Shown piece by piece: positions 24,250-38,117 of a stretch of 64,000 bases of DNA. The translations under genes were made by a program, and so were the position numbers. Numbering within the stretch: position 1 is the stretch's first letter; every line of letters begins with the position of its first letter. This stretch comes from Capra hircus (Eukaryota > Chordata > Mammalia > Artiodactyla > Bovidae): positions 101,134,315 to 101,198,314 of the forward strand of contig NC_030810.1 of NCBI RefSeq assembly GCF_001704415.2, written 5' to 3'. The notes beneath the pieces were generated by a model. That model was not told the DNA's origin and did not search any database. It saw only the letters and a program-made list of their open reading frames with translations.

Positions 24250-26270
24250 TTTAAATTCCTTACATGTGCACTTCTATGCCTTCTGGCCTTTCCAGGTGCT
24301 GTTGTCTCTGATAGGAATGGCACTCCAGGCCCAGGTTTATGTTCTGCTACTTCCACTTCTCTTTCTCGGAAGTGTGGTCTATTTATTCTCTGTACTCCTT
24401 ATTTCTACTTACTCCTCGACTAACAGTGAATGGGGATTTTCTCCTGGTCCTTCATCAAAACTAAAACTTTCCAGGTAATTAACCTAGATGGCATATATAA
24501 GCCTTATCTAATCTCACCTCTCTTCCCTCTTTCCCATGGTTTCTATTTATCTGGAGGAGTCTTCTGAGTTTTGAGCTGGTCTTCCAGTGGCCTCTATCCA
24601 TTGCTATTGTCACTCTGCTCTCTTTGGACAATTTTATCCATACTTGAAGCCTGAACTACTATCTATATGCTAATGACCCCAACACTACCTGAACTGATTG
24701 TTCATCAAATCTCAATTAGACCACTGTAACGGTCTTCTTGCTATTAGTCTCTCTCTCTGACACTGTATCTTCATTTTCTTACCAAGCATATCTTAATATG
24801 TCCCTCACTCTATTTCTTTATTTCATGTATCAATACTTGCTCACCTTCCCAATTATTTTATACCATCTCTTCTCAAACCTCTAGTGCTTCCTTCTTCATT
24901 CTCCCTCTCAACTGATGTCTGCTTCCTATTTCACTGAGAAAGTAAAGCATTTGGAGAAAATATTGACTGCCTTCCAAACTGATCCATCCACCTCCACTTC
25001 CTAGTATTTTATCTTCCTTCCTGCGGTCATGGATGAACTATCTTGGCTCTAGCACTGAGTCTTTCATGTAAGTGTTGCTCTCCTTCTTTATCCTGCATCA
25101 TTAATGTTTTCCTCTCTACCAAATCTTTCCACGAGCAGACAAACACACCATTATTTCTTTCTTAAAGAAAATTCTTTCTCAATTCCACTTATTCCTCCAA
25201 ATACTACTCATTTCTTTCCTTCCTTTTACAAGAAAACTCAGTGTCAATGCTTCTGCGCTAGATTTCCCTTCTTGAATTCACCCTTGCTGCTCTAGTGAAG
25301 GTCACCAGTGACTTGGATTTGCTACATCCAATGATCAAGTCTCAGTCCTCCCTTTACCTCGCCCACCACCAGAGTCTGGCACAGCTGGTGACTCCCTCTT
25401 CTCTGACACTTTCTACACCTGGCTTCACAGTACTGCTTCCTGGTTTTCCTTCTCCCTTTCTGGCTGCTCCATCAGTCTCCTTTGTTGGTTCTTGCTCCAT
25501 TTTTTAACCTCTGAACACTGGAGTGACCCAGGGCTCTGTCCTTTGCCCTCTTTATTCAAGAATCATTCCATCTTGGCTTTAGGCCCCATCTATTTGCTGA
25601 TGTTTAACTCCCAAATTCATAGATCTAGTGAGGACTGTTCTGAACTCCAGGTTTGTACATCCAACTTCTTATGAAATATCTCCATTTGATGTTTAATAGG
25701 TATCTCAAGCTTAGCAAATGCAAGTTTGCTAAGTACTCCAGACCTCACTCCTTTCTTCTCTGCCCTATCAGTTAGTGGCAACTCCATTCTTTTCAGTTCC
25801 TCAGGCTAAAAATCTTACTCTTCTTCCCCTCAAACAGCACATCTATCCTGGAAGCAAATCCTTTTTGTTTTACATTGATTATCCAGAATCTGACCACTTT
25901 TTAACATCTCTATTGCTATGACCAACATCTGCTCAAAACCACCATTATCTCTTGTATAGATTATTAAAAAGCTTAAATTACCTCCCTGCTTTTTATCATT
26001 GTCCAATTTATTCCCCATATAACAGCTGGAATAAGTGAAAAGTGTTATTCATCTGCTCAAATCCTTCCACAGTTTTCCATTTCACTGTGATTAAAAGCCA
26101 CAGTCATTATAATGACCTGCAAGGTGTTCATTTTGATTGTTTCCCCATTGGAAAGTTAACTCCCCAGAGGCAGGAAATTTTTGTTCCTCAGTACTTAGTA
26201 CATAGTAGCCACTTAATAGGTATTTGGTCAATAATCATCTTTGAATGAACACACTTCCTCTTATTCTTCA
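24250..26270 (+). repeat. Long, decayed L2-type LINE remnant
   Basis: Pyrimidine-rich sequence with the L2 phrases CTCTGAACACTGGAGTGACC (about 25509), TTGCTGATGTTTAACTCCCA (about 25594), and CTGCTCAAATCCTTCCACAG (about 26053). Diverged and frameless. It lies upstream of the TDRKH start exon, within its likely 5' UTR intron. The earlier part (24250-25000) is less certain. Confidence 0.5.
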
Positions 26271-26504
26271 GCAACTCTCTTGCCTACATGTAAGCTCAGT
26301 GGTTTGAAAGGTACTTTATAACCTAATCTCTGCCCATCATCTCCACAGCCTTATATTCTAACACTTCTACTAGGGGAACAGGATGTGCTTTCTCAAGTAT
26401 CCTTGCTCTGTCACGTGTCACTTCTGTCTTCACAGTCTTATTCCTTAGCCCATCAATACACTTACAACCATTCTGCTTTTTACTTTACCAAATTCAGTTC
26501 AGTT

Positions 26505-27425
26505 CAGTTACTCAGTCGTGTCTGACTCTTTGCGACCCCATGAATTGCAGCATGCCAGGCCTCCCTGTCCATCACCAACTCCCAGAGCTCACTCAAACTC
26601 ACGTCCATTGAGTTGGTGATGCCATCCAGCCATCTCATCCTCTGTCGTCCCCTTCTCCTCCTGCCTCCAATCCCTCCCAGCACCAGAGTCTTTTCCAGTG
26701 AGTCAACTCTTGGCATGAGGTGGCCAAGTACTGGAGTTTCAGCTTCAGCATCATTCTTTCCAAAGAACACCCAGGACTGATCTTTAGAATGCACTGGTTG
26801 GATCTCCCTGAAGTCCAACGGACTCGAGTCTTCTCTAACATCACAGTTCAAAAGCATCAATTCTTCAGTGCTCAGCTTTCTTCACAGTCCAACTCTCACA
26901 CCCATACATGACCAGTGGAAAAACCATAGCCTTGACTAGATGAACCTTTGTTGGCAAAGTAATGTCTCTGCTTTTGAATATGCCATCTAGGTTGGTCATA
27001 ACTTTCCTTCCAAGGAGTAAGCGTCTTTTTAATTTCATGGCTGCAATCACCATCTGCAGTGATTTTGGAGCCCCCAAAAGTAACAGTTTTGAGACTGTTT
27101 CCCCATCTATTTCCCATGAAGTGATGGGACCAGATGCCATGATCTTCGTTTTCTGAATGTTGAGCTTTAAGCCAACTTTCTCACTCTGCACTTTCACTTT
27201 CATCAAGAGGCTTTTTAGTTCCTCTTCACTTTCTGCCATAATGGTGGTGTCATCTGCATATCTGAGGTGAACATGAATAACATTCTATTTTGTTTTTCCC
27301 CTGTAGGAGAGTATTTCAACCCACTCCAATATTCTTACCTGGAGAATCCTGTGGACTAAAGCGCCTGGTGGGCTACAGTCCATAGAGTCTCAAGGAGTCA
27401 GACACTACTGAAGCAACTTAGCACA
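26505..27425 (-). repeat. BovB (RTE) LINE 3' part plus SINE fragment
   Basis: Reverse BovB fragment covering the C-terminal third of the reverse-transcriptase ORF. Read on the minus strand it gives KLNIQKTKIMASGPI, then VYGCESWTVKKAEH-like text and WLDGITNSMDVSLSELWELV ending in RTRLSN, split over frames by small indels. It is truncated at about 27275. A forward Bov-tA piece follows at about 27305-27425. BovB is known for horizontal spread between reptiles and ruminants; the Bov SINE family is derived from it. Confidence 0.85.
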
Positions 27426-28609
27426 CACTGCATTTTGTTTTACATATAAAATGCAAATATTTTATCAGGTGAAAGAACTGACTGTTGGATATTAAGCTCT
27501 CTAATAGGTCACAGAAGGTGACAGGAAACTAAAATCTGCTAAATTTTTAGTAATGGACTTGCTGTCACATGTTAAAAAGAGTAATTTGAGGATGATTTTT
27601 CCTGTCTTTCTTTCTTTCCTCCACCCGTATCTCTCTGATCCTTTCCAGCACTTATTTCAGAGCTTTATGTTTTTGTTTATTAATACAGTTCTATCTTGGG
27701 GGCTAAGAAAGTACCATTTGTGCAACAAAAATCAGAGAGAAGACTTTAAATAATAGTGTTTAACTAGTACATTTCACCCAGACTTTTCCTGTCCTAAGGA
27801 AATTAGGTTGGGGTCATAATTTCATATTACGTGTGATGAAATAAAAATTCATATTCTAAGGCAAGTTGACGATAATTTAAAAATTAAAAAAATTTCCCCT
27901 GCCCTTTGGCCTTCTCTCTCCTGTCCACTGTGTATCTGCACCATGCATCGACCAAACTGGCCCACTGGCCAGAAGCCTGCTCGAACCATAAAGCATAACA
28001 TTCTGGGGAGCTAGACTCAGAAGCAGCCACATTCGATCCACTATAGTGCCCTTATAATGTTGCTCAGACTGTATGTATCTCATATCTGAATTAGGTTGCC
28101 AAGTTAATAATGGGAAATTGTGCCTCGAAGGCCCAAACTCTTGTGCAGACAGATAGCCACCTACAGAATACCAGCTGGGTTTATATATGCTTGCAAATAT
28201 TTAACTAAAAATTAGAGGAAACCCCACCCTGAAATGGCCAAGACTGGGTTCTCTTTTTGGCATTCCAAAACTGATTTTCTGAATGCAGTTAAAAGCTGGC
28301 AGTCTCCTGAAACTCTGCCTGCAGGGTCTACTAGAAATAGTGGAAAGAATTTTTCTCTTTAAAAAATTAGGTTAGCAGGGAGAAATATTTGTACAGGGCT
28401 AGCTTTTTAAAGCTTTGGATTCTGTGAATTGAAAAACTTCCAAGTTAAAATTTTAGACAGCTCTCATCTTAAACTACTGTACCTATTTTAACTGATATGC
28501 AGAAGCTTCAAAACACTTCAAAATTTCAAAATAGCCTCATTGAAAGATTTGTTGTAGAAGGCTAATGAAAGATTAATGATAGGTACCTAAAAACTGCTCC
28601 CCTCTATCT

Positions 28610-29360
28610 TTGAATACTCATTCTAATAATACTCTCTCTGACTTGCCTTTCCACTCTGGAGATACTATTAAATGGTTACCTTTAGAAATGGGACCACCTG
28701 AGGAATGCAAGTTGGTACAGCCACTATGGAAAACAGTATGGAGGTTCCTCAGAAAACCAGAGGTATCATATGATCCAGCAATCCCACTCCTGGGCATACA
28801 CCCAGACAAAACTATAATTCAAAAAGATACATGCCCCCTTATGTTCACAGCAGCACTATTCACAAAAGCCAAGACATGGAAATAACCTAGACGTCCACCG
28901 ACAGATGAATGGACAAAGAAGATGAGAGAGAGATACATATATATATACAATGGACTACTACTTAGCCACAAAGAACAACAAAATAATGTCATTTGCAGCA
29001 ACATGGATGCAACTAGAGATTATCATACCAAGTGAATTCAGAAAGAGAAAGACAGATCCATACTTATATGTAGAAACAGTGCAAATGAACCTATACAAAC
29101 AGAAACAGACTCACAGACATGGAGATCAGACTTGTGGCTGCCAAGTGGGAGGGAGAGGAGGGGCCAGCTGGGAATTTGCTGGTAGATGCAAACATTTAGA
29201 ATGGCTAAACAAGGTCCTACTATACATAGTGCAGGAAACCATAATGGAAAAGAATATTAAAAAAATATATATGCGTAAAACTGAGTCACTCTGCTGTAAA
29301 GGAGAGACTGGAACAGTATTGTAAATCAACTACACTTCAATCAAAAAAAAAAAAAAAAAG
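28610..29360 (+). repeat. 5'-truncated L1 copy with poly(A)
   Basis: L1 3' end from about 28690 (AGTTGGTACAGCCACTATGG) through the 3' UTR to an A-run at 29342-29359. It includes a TA-rich microsatellite near 28936-28948. No intact frame. Confidence 0.8.
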
Positions 29361-30189
29361 AAATAGGACACCTGAGGCTGTAAGACCATAGCTAAATAAT
29401 TTCTTAAGCCCAGGAAGAATCCTTAAAAGTGTTTGTAAATGGATTGCCAAGATGGGTTATCACTGGCCTGACTAAACTGATCATAGCTGATATTCAAAAC
29501 CTGAGAGGAATTTTACTGGGGGGAGGTGGTCTCTGTTCCCCAAGCTAAATGAGGGAACATAAAATTCCAGCATTGGTGAATGCATATGTCAGTCCTTGCA
29601 CTGAGGTGGCTACTCAGTTTTATGAGGAATTAAAAAACACTGTCCTTGTGTTGCAGGAAGGGGGACCCCTTCCAGGGCCCCAAAATGGGCTCCTCTCTAA
29701 CACTCAGAAATGAACTGTCCGAGCAGACACATGTGCTAACCAAGCAAGAAATATTACTGGAAAGGGCTCCTGGGCAGAGAGTTGTAGGGTAAGGGAACCC
29801 AGGAAAACAGCTCTGACACATGGCTCACAGTCTCAGGTTTTGTGGTGATGGGATTAGCTTCCAGGTTGTCTTTGGCCAGTCATCCTGGCTCAGAGTCCTT
29901 CCTGGTGGCACATGCATTGCTCAGCCAAGAAGGATGCCAACGAGAAGGATTATGGAAGGTGACTGGACACATGGTGTCTCCTCTTGTTCTTTCCCAAACT
30001 CTTCCAGTTAGTGGTGGCTTATGAGTTCCGTGTTTCTTACCTGGACCTCCGGTCATAAAGTAACTCATGCAAATAGTTACTATGGTGCCTGGCCAGGGTG
30101 GGCGGTTTTCAGTCAGTGTGCTTCCCCTAACACTTGTTCTAAATCTAGTCTTTATAGGACCAGAGGTGTGGCCTCCAGAAATAGTACAA

Positions 30190-30415
30190 AACTCACAGGT
30201 GGCGCCAGTGGTAAAGAACCTGCCTGCCAATGCCAGAGACTCAAGAGATAAGAGTTCCCTTCCAGGGGTTGGGAAGATGCCCTGGAGAAGGAAATGGCAA
30301 CCATTCCCGTATTCTTGCCTGGGAAATCCCATGGACAGAGGAGGCTGGCAGGCTACAGTCCACAGGCTCACAAGGAGTTGGACATGACTTAGTGACTAAA
30401 CAACAACAAAACCTC
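30190..30415 (+). repeat. Bov-tA SINE
   Basis: Forward ruminant SINE from about 30198 (GGTGGCGCCAGTGGTAAAGA) to the AACAACAACAAAA tail at about 30412. Near complete. Confidence 0.85.
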
Positions 30416-30563
30416 ACTTATTAAGAGGCTTGCAAGTACTGAAGAACAAAAATCTAGCCCTTAAGGAACAAAGTATCCAAGGAGGAACTTGTGTTTTTCT
30501 TCCTATGCCTTTGAGAAGCAAATATTCTATTTGGTCTTTTCCAGGAGCTCTTATCTGGACCAT

Positions 30564-30678
30564 CTTTTTTTTTTTTTTTTTTGCTGCACTGTGTGGCTTG
30601 TGGAATCTACGGTCCCCATGGATTGAACCTGGGCCTCCTGCAGTGGGAGTGCAGACCACCAGGAAATTCCCTGGACTA
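30564..30678 (-). repeat. CHR-type SINE with oligo(T) start
   Basis: An oligo-T run at 30565-30581 followed by TGCTGCACTGTGTGGCTTGT and CACCAGGAAATTCCC: a reverse tRNA-Glu SINE with its A-tail read as T. Confidence 0.75.
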
Positions 30679-30689
30679 TTTTTTTAAAA

Positions 30690-33600
30690 TACAAATTTCA
30701 TGCAAATCAAAACTACAACGATGTACTAGCTCACAGTGTGCAAAATGGCCATCATGAAAAAGTCTACCAGATACTGAAGAGATAAGATGGTGGAGTAGAG
30801 AGACTTAAGCTTACCTCCTCTCATGAAAACACCAAAATTACAACTAACTGCTGAACGATCATTGACAAAAAAGACTTAAACCAATAAAAAAAAGGTATTT
30901 TACATCCAAAGACAAAGAAGAAACCACAACAAGACAGAGGGGCTCTTTCACGATTTAATCAAATCCTATACCCATTGGGTAGGCAATTGACAAACTGGAA
31001 AATAATTATATTGCAGAGGTTCTCCCACAGGAGTGAGAGTCCTGAGCCCCAAGTCAGGCTCCTCAACCTGGGGATCTGGCATCAGAAGCAGGAGTTCCCA
31101 AAGCATTTGGCTTTGAGGCCAGTGGGGCTCGAGTGCAGGAGCACCACAGGACTGGGGGAAACAGACTCTACTCTTAGAAAGCACATACAAGGTTTTACGT
31201 GTGTTGGGACCCAGGGCAGCGACTCCACAGAAGCCTGAGCCAGACCTGCTTGGAGGTCTTGAAGGTTCTCCTTGAAGGTTCTCTCCAGACAGGTTGGCCG
31301 TGGCTCACAGTGGGGGCAAGGACAGGTGGCAGGGGACCCAGTGAATATTCAGCGTGAGCTCTCCAGGAGGTCACCATTTTGGCATTGAGACCTGGCCCCG
31401 CTCAAAAGCTTACAGGTTCCAGTGCTGAGATGCCTCAGGTCAAACAACCAACAGGGACTCCCTGGTGGTACAGCGGATAGGAATCCACCTGCTAATGCAG
31501 GGGACGTGGGCGGATCCCTGGTCCGAGAAGATTCCGTATGCCGTGGAGCAACGAAAGCCCACGTGCCACAACTACTGAGCTGACAAGCTGCAACCACTGA
31601 AGCCTATGCTCTGCAACAAGACAAGCCACTGCAACGAGAAGCTCATGTGCTGCAACGAAGAGTAGCCTGTGTGCAGCAACAAAAGAACCAGCAATGAAGA
31701 CCCAGTGCAACAGCAACGACAGCAACAACAGCAACAGCAACAACACTACCAAGGTGGGAAAGAGCCCCACCCATCAGCAGACAGACTGCTTCCAGCTGTC
31801 CCACAGCCACCTCTAAACATGCTCCTGCTTACCAGAGGGACAAGACCTAGCTCTACCCACCAGTGGGCAGGCACCAGTCTCTCCTTCCAGGAGGCCTGCA
31901 GAAGCCCCTGGACCAACCTCACCTACAAGGGGACAGAGAACAGAAGCAAGAAGCTACAATCCAGCAGGCCGAGGAACAGAGGCTACAAACATAGAAAGTT
32001 AGACAAAAGAGAGTAATGATAGTAAACAAATTATATCAAGCATCTTTTCCAACCACAACAAGCACAACACTATGAGATCAGAAGTCAACTACAAGAAAAA
32101 AAAAAAAAGGTAAGAAACAAACAACATGGAAGCTAAACGATGTGTTACTAAACCAATGGATTACTGAAGAAATCAAAGACGAAATAAAAATACCTAGAGA
32201 CAAATGAAAATGAAAACAGTGATCCAAAACCCATGGGACACAGCAGCAGTTCTGAGAGTTTATAGCAATACAATCTTACTTCAAGAGACAAGAAAAATCT
32301 CAAACAACCTAACCTTACAACTAAAACAACTAGACAAAGAAAAACAAAATCCAAAGTTAGTAGAAGAAATCATAATGGTCAGAGCAGAAATAAATGAAAT
32401 AGAGATGAAGAAAACAAAAAAGATCAATGAAACTAAAAGCTGGTTCTTTGAAAAGATAAAAGATTTATCAAAATCCTTAGTCAGACTCATCATGGAAAAA
32501 AGAGGGTGCAAATCAATAAAATTAGAAATGAAAAACTGATACCACAGAAATACAAAGGATCATAAGAGACTAATACAAGCAACTATACACCAATAAGACG
32601 GACAACCTAGAAGAAATGGAAAAATTCTTAGAAAGGTACAGTCTCCTTTCTCAGAAGAAAGGAAAGAAAACCAGGAAGAAAATAGAAAATATGAACAGAC
32701 CAATCACAAGTACTGAAATTGAAACTGTGATTTAAAAACTTTTAACAAACAAAAGTCCAGGACCAGATGGCTTCACAAGTAAATTCTATCAAACATTTAG
32801 AGTAAACACCTATCCTTTTGAAACTGTTCCAAAACACTGCAGAGGAAGGAACACTCCAAACTCATTCTATGACACCACCATCATCCTGATGCCAAAGCCA
32901 GACAAAGATACCACTAAAAACGAAAATTACAGGTGAAATCACTAGTGAACGTAGATGCAAAAATTCTCAAATACTAACCATGTGAATAAACATACACCGT
33001 GATCAAGTGAGTTTTACTCCAGAGATGCAAGGATGTTTCAATATCTGCAAATTGATCAGTAGGATACACCACATTAACAAATAGAATAAAAATCATATGA
33101 TCCCCTCTATAGATGCAGAAAATGCTTTTGATAAAAATTCAATACCAATTTATGATTTTTAAAAAACTCTCCAGAAACGGGGCATAGAGGGAACCTATGT
33201 CAACATAATAAAGGCTATATATGACAAACTCACAGGTAATATCTCACTCAATGGTGAAAAGCTTAAAATGTTTCCTAGGGGATCAGGAACAAGACAAGGG
33301 ATGTCTGCTCCTGCCAATTTTATTCAACATAGTTCTGGAAGTCCTAGCCATGGCAATCAGAGAATAAATAAAAGGAATCCAAATTGGAAAAGAAAAGAAC
33401 TGTCACTGTTTGCAGATGACATGATATTATACACAGAAAATCCTAAAGATACTATCAGAAAACTACTAGAGCTCAGTGAGTCTGGTAAACTTGCAAGATA
33501 CAAAATTTATAACTCTTGCATTTCTATGGGGCTTCCCAGGTGGCGCTAGTGGTAAAGAACCCTCCTGCCAATGCAAGAGATTTAAGAGATCTTCCCTGGG

Positions 33601-35065
33601 TCAGGAAGATCCCCTGGAGGAGGGCATGGCAACCCACTTGAGTATTCTTGCCTGGAGAATTTCATGGACAGAGGAGACTGGTGGTCTACAGTCCATGGGA
33701 TCGCAAAGAGTCGGACATGACTGAAGCATGAAAGATTAGAAAGAGAAATTGAAGAGACAATCCCATTTATCATCAAAAAGAATAAAATATCAACACTTAG
33801 AAATAAATCTATCCATGGAGGCAAAAGACCTGTATTCTGAAAACTATAAAATGCTGATGAAGAAAATCAAAGATGACAAACAGATGGATTGGAAAAATCA
33901 ATATCGTCAAAATGAGCATACTACCCAAAGAAATCTACAGATTCAATACAACCCCTATTAACTTACCAATGACACTTAACAGCAAAAATTAACAGAATTA
34001 ACAGCAAAAATTTTTAAAATTTTTATGGAAACACAAAAGACCCTGAATAGGCAAAGCAATTCTAAGAAAGAAAAGAGCTGGAGGAATCAGGCTCCCTGAC
34101 TTCAGATTATACCACAAATAGCTCATGCAACTCAATTAAAGAAACAAAACAACCCTATCAAAAACTGGGGAAAAGATCTAAATAGACTTTTCTCCAAAGA
34201 CGACAGATGGTCAAAAAACACATGAAAATATGCTCAACACACTGTTAATTATTAGAGAAATGCAAATCAAAACTACTATGAGTTCTCATCTCACACTGGT
34301 TAGAATGGCCATTACCAAAAAGTCTACAAACAGTAAATGCTAGAGGAGGTGTAGAGAAAATGGAACCTGCCTACACTGTTGGTGGGAATGTAAATTGATA
34401 CAGGCACTATGGAGAACAGAATGGGGGTTCCTTAAAAAACGAAAAGTACAACTACCATATGATTCAGCAATCCCATTCCTGGGCATATATTTGAGAAAAC
34501 CATATTCAAAAAGATACGTGCACCTCTATGTTCATGGAAGCACTATTCACATTAGCCAAGACATGGAAACAACTTACGTGTCAGAGCAGTAGTGAAAGAA
34601 GATGTGGTACAAGTATTACTCTACCACACATGTTACTCAGCCATAAAAAAGGCTATAATTTGCAGGAACACGTATGGATTTAGAGATCTTACTAAATAAG
34701 TCAGAAAGACAAATACCATATGATATCACTTACATGCAGAATCTAAAATATGACACAAATGAACTTATTTACGAAACAAACAGACTCACAGACAATGGAA
34801 AACAAATCCATGGTTACCTAAGGGGAAAGGGAATGGAGAAGGGATAAATTAGGAGTTTGGGGTTAGCAGATACAAACTACTGTATATAAAGTAGATAAAC
34901 AGCATCCTACTGTATAGCACAGGGAACTATATTCAATATCCTGTAATAAACCATAATGGAAAATATGAAAAATAATATGTGTATATATGAATAGCAGAAT
35001 CACTCTGCTGTACACCAGCAACTAACTTAACATTGTAAATCAATTACACTTCAATTTAAAAAAGA
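30690..35065 (+). repeat. Composite, internally deleted L1 with nested SINEs
   Basis: An L1 3' scrap (30690-30780) is followed by ruminant L1 5' UTR-like sequence (30781-31455 and 31745-32000), then broken ORF2 (32010-34110) and an L1 3' end (34110-35060). In ORF2 the reverse-transcriptase core LSLFADDMILYTENPKD is readable at about 33399-33449, flanked by stops and frameshifts. I see no ORF1. SINEs are inserted: CHR-type at 31456-31745 (+), with a CAA/CAG-rich tail, and Bov-tA at about 33528-33725 (+). The element is dead. Confidence 0.75.
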
Positions 35066-35069
35066 AAAT

Positions 35070-36980
35070 GCAAATTTCAGGAAGCGTGTAGGTAATTTAG
35101 AATTTGTCAATGACAAAATCTTAACTATCTTCTCCATTAAGTACTAGTAGAAAGGGTTTAGCTATCTAGAAAGGTGACTGACTTGTTCCATCTGCCAGAA
35201 ACCCAATTTGAATTTGCTTGTAACTGATGGGTTTAATATTACTGTCCCTGATTCATGGCTGAAATTTTGGAATGAAAACTATAGGGTGTCTGTTATGTAT
35301 CTGTGTTGTAGCTGTGCTGCTGCTGCTAAGTCGCTTCAGTCGTGTCCGACTCTGTGTGACTCCATAGACGGCAGCCTACCAGGCTCCTCTGTCCATGGGA
35401 TTTTCCAGGCAAGAGTACTGGAGTGGGTTGCCATTGCCTTCTCCGGTAGATGTGCTGTATTGCCAAAATTAATTTGTAAAAGAACTCTATATATTGGCTT
35501 AAAGGAAATAAAACATCTATATAAATACTCAGAAATTTCACATGATCTTGTAAGCAGATAGGATAAGAGGTCCCTGGACACTGTTTTCTTGACAGTAGAG
35601 AAGCCATTTTTAGCCTAAGTCATTTTGTGACCTAAGCCTGGCCACAGTGCTTGTCCTTGAACAGGTCTCATGACAGTAAGTAATGATTTTAAGGGAACAA
35701 AGAATCCAGAAAACAATGGCTTATCAGGCAACAGAAGTAACAACAGCAAAGATATTATTATTAGTTGTTAACAGAACTCCAGGTTCTATTTCAGTCTTAA
35801 AGATTAGCTTGAAGCACTGAACCACTAGATCAACTGACACCTAAGGGATGATACTGTCTTTTCCTGACTCTCCTGACTTCAATTAACTAAACAGAGGACT
35901 CTCAATCACCCAAGACCCTTCATGAATATGCATGTGCCCTTACACAGACCCACCAGTTTTGCTATTTGAGGAGACACTGTTTTGGGAAAGATCCTCAGTG
36001 TTCTCCTTACTTGCTGCAAGTAATGAATCCTTTTTTCTCCCAGTCTTTGACTTGGTTTTATGGCTTGACACCCACCAAGAGGTGAAGCCAATTTTCTGGT
36101 AACACCTGGGAAATACTCAATACTGAATCAATATCTGGTATTAAAGTTAGCTTAAGTTTGCTGAATTAATAACATGTATCTCTTTAGAATCATCAACACA
36201 ATGGATGATATTTTTATTGTACCTAGATTTACTAGAAATCAAACAAGACCTTAAATCTGTTGCAAAATTTGCTGGCAAGAAAATAACTTGATATGATGAA
36301 ACTTTTAAGTAAATAGAGGTAAATGAAATAAGGGCCTTTAGGTAAACTCTTTCAGACTAATTATGTTTTGGGAATGTCTATCCAAAATGCTCTCCATATT
36401 TTGGTAATTTGAAATTTTAGCATTTTGCTAAATTAAGTTAAATGCTGAAAGTCTACTGAATAGATAATTACCAAATAAAGTGAGATACTATAGCATTAGT
36501 GAATACAGGTTTCCTTTTACAAAGAAACTAAAGATATTTGGAACTATTTAATAGGTTTGGTGCCATGCTAAGACATTTTCTATTAAAAAGCACATGTTTT
36601 CTAGAAACCATAAATAGCATTGATGTATTATTTATAAGCATAAATAGTATATAAATATTACATACTATATATAAGCTTGCCAATCTACAGAATGCTAATG
36701 TAAAACAGTTAATAATTGCTTACTTGTTAGTTTTCATTAAAAATTAGAGTTTTAAGAACTGAGAATTCTAAATATATGCAATTTAAGCTACTAGAATAAG
36801 GGAAACATTGAAGCATACAAGGAAAGAAAAATGTTTTCAGAAAAAAGATATGAGGAACAGAAATACATTTCTGTATTTGCCTTTGAGATCTTTTATCGTC
36901 ACTTTGGTTTGGTGACTAAGAACTGTTCCACATATAATCCTATTTGACCAAGCGTTTTAAAGCTTTTTGATATGTTTAAA
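35070..36980. other. AT-rich intronic/intergenic DNA with one SINE
   Basis: A reverse Bov-tA 3' fragment occupies about 35311-35448 (GCTGCTGCTGCTAAGTCGCT). The rest is AT-rich and I recognise nothing in it. By synteny it falls in the 5' UTR intron of TDRKH. Confidence 0.6.
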
Positions 36981-36982
36981 TT

Positions 36983-37102
36983 TTTATTTTTAAAAATTTT
37001 TGGCCACACAGTGGCATATGGGATCCTAGTTCCCAGACCAGGGATGGAACTGGCACTCCCTGCGTTGGAAGCTCAGTCTTAATCACTGACAGGGAAGTCT
37101 CA
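36983..37102 (-). repeat. CHR-type SINE
   Basis: Reverse tRNA-Glu SINE: TTTTTGGCCACACAGTGGCA, GGGATGGAACTGGCACTCCC, ending CTGACAGGGAAGTCTC. Confidence 0.7.
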
Positions 37103-37854
37103 AAACTTTTTGATATTTTTGACAAACTTCCCAAAGTTCAAATTTTAAATAAAGTTCATCTTACCTCTAATTAACTTTGAGGTTTTCCAAAGGGTCTCTA
37201 GAACACCTCAAAATGTTTTTCTCTGTCTCAGAGAGGACAGAATGACCCTAGTATGACTCTGTACTAAGCTGGGTTTTATTGCTATGGGTTTCCATAGTAC
37301 TCCAAACATCCCTTCATAGCCCTTGCATTGCTTATAATCATTGATTAATGGCTATGTCTGTAGTGAGAATGAATTGAAGGCAGCAACAGCCGGTGTAGGG
37401 AGACCAATTCAGAGGCTAGTCCAGGTGTCACTGATGGAGATGGAGAGAAGCAGACAGACGGTTCAGAGGGCTTTCAAAGGAAGAATACACAAGACCCAGC
37501 AATTGATTTATGGAAAAGTCAGAGGGTGAGCCAAGGAGCTGGCTATCACATTTCTCATTTGAGCACCTGGTAGATGGTAGTGTCTGCTAGAATACTGATG
37601 ATCTGTTGTGGGGGTGGGGGGGAATGAATGTCTGTGACATGGATGAATTTACTGGGTGACTTCCATTTGAAACAAAACCTAAATTTTACTAACATCTCTT
37701 CAGATACTACGAATGAGGTTTGTGCTAAAATATCTACTTGATTAATATTAATCAAGTATAGTTTACAACATACATATCCTTTCACATTGCTAAGTTTCTC
37801 TTAAAAATTAAAAGTGGAAAATATGATGGAAATGAGAATAATTCTACAGTGAAA

Positions 37855-38030
37855 AAAAGAAAGTGAAAGTGAAGTTGCGTCAGGCTCCTCAGTCCATGAG
37901 ATTTTCCAGGCAAGAATACTGCAGTGGGTTGCCATTTCCTTTACTAGGGGATCTTCCTGACCCAGGGATCAAACACCGGGTCTCCTGCATTGTAGGCAGA
38001 CGCTTTACCATCTGAGCTACCAGGGATTGC
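37855..38030 (-). repeat. Bov-tA SINE, first of a close pair
   Basis: Reverse Bov-tA from GAAAGTGAAAGTGAAGTTGC to GAGCTACCAGGGA. It lacks about 25 bases of the body after GAAGTTGC compared with its neighbour at 38118. Confidence 0.85.
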
Positions 38031-38117
38031 GCCAATTCTACAGTACTAAATGCTAACTTGTGTTTGATTTTATTACTTCAAGTTGAATGTAAGGAGGAGA
38101 CTAGACCTTAAGATCAT

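Noticed and set aside
26504..27239. Two minus-strand frames (118 and 124 codons) as host genes
   Set aside because: Both are pieces of the BovB reverse-transcriptase ORF separated by frameshifts.
31669..31750. CAG/CAA-rich stretch as a polyglutamine-coding exon
   Set aside because: It is the tail of a CHR-type SINE inserted in L1 sequence; no splice sites or conserved frame.
32204..32539. 111-codon lysine-rich frame as a coiled-coil gene
   Set aside because: It is a fragment of L1 ORF2; sequence continues in other frames on both sides.
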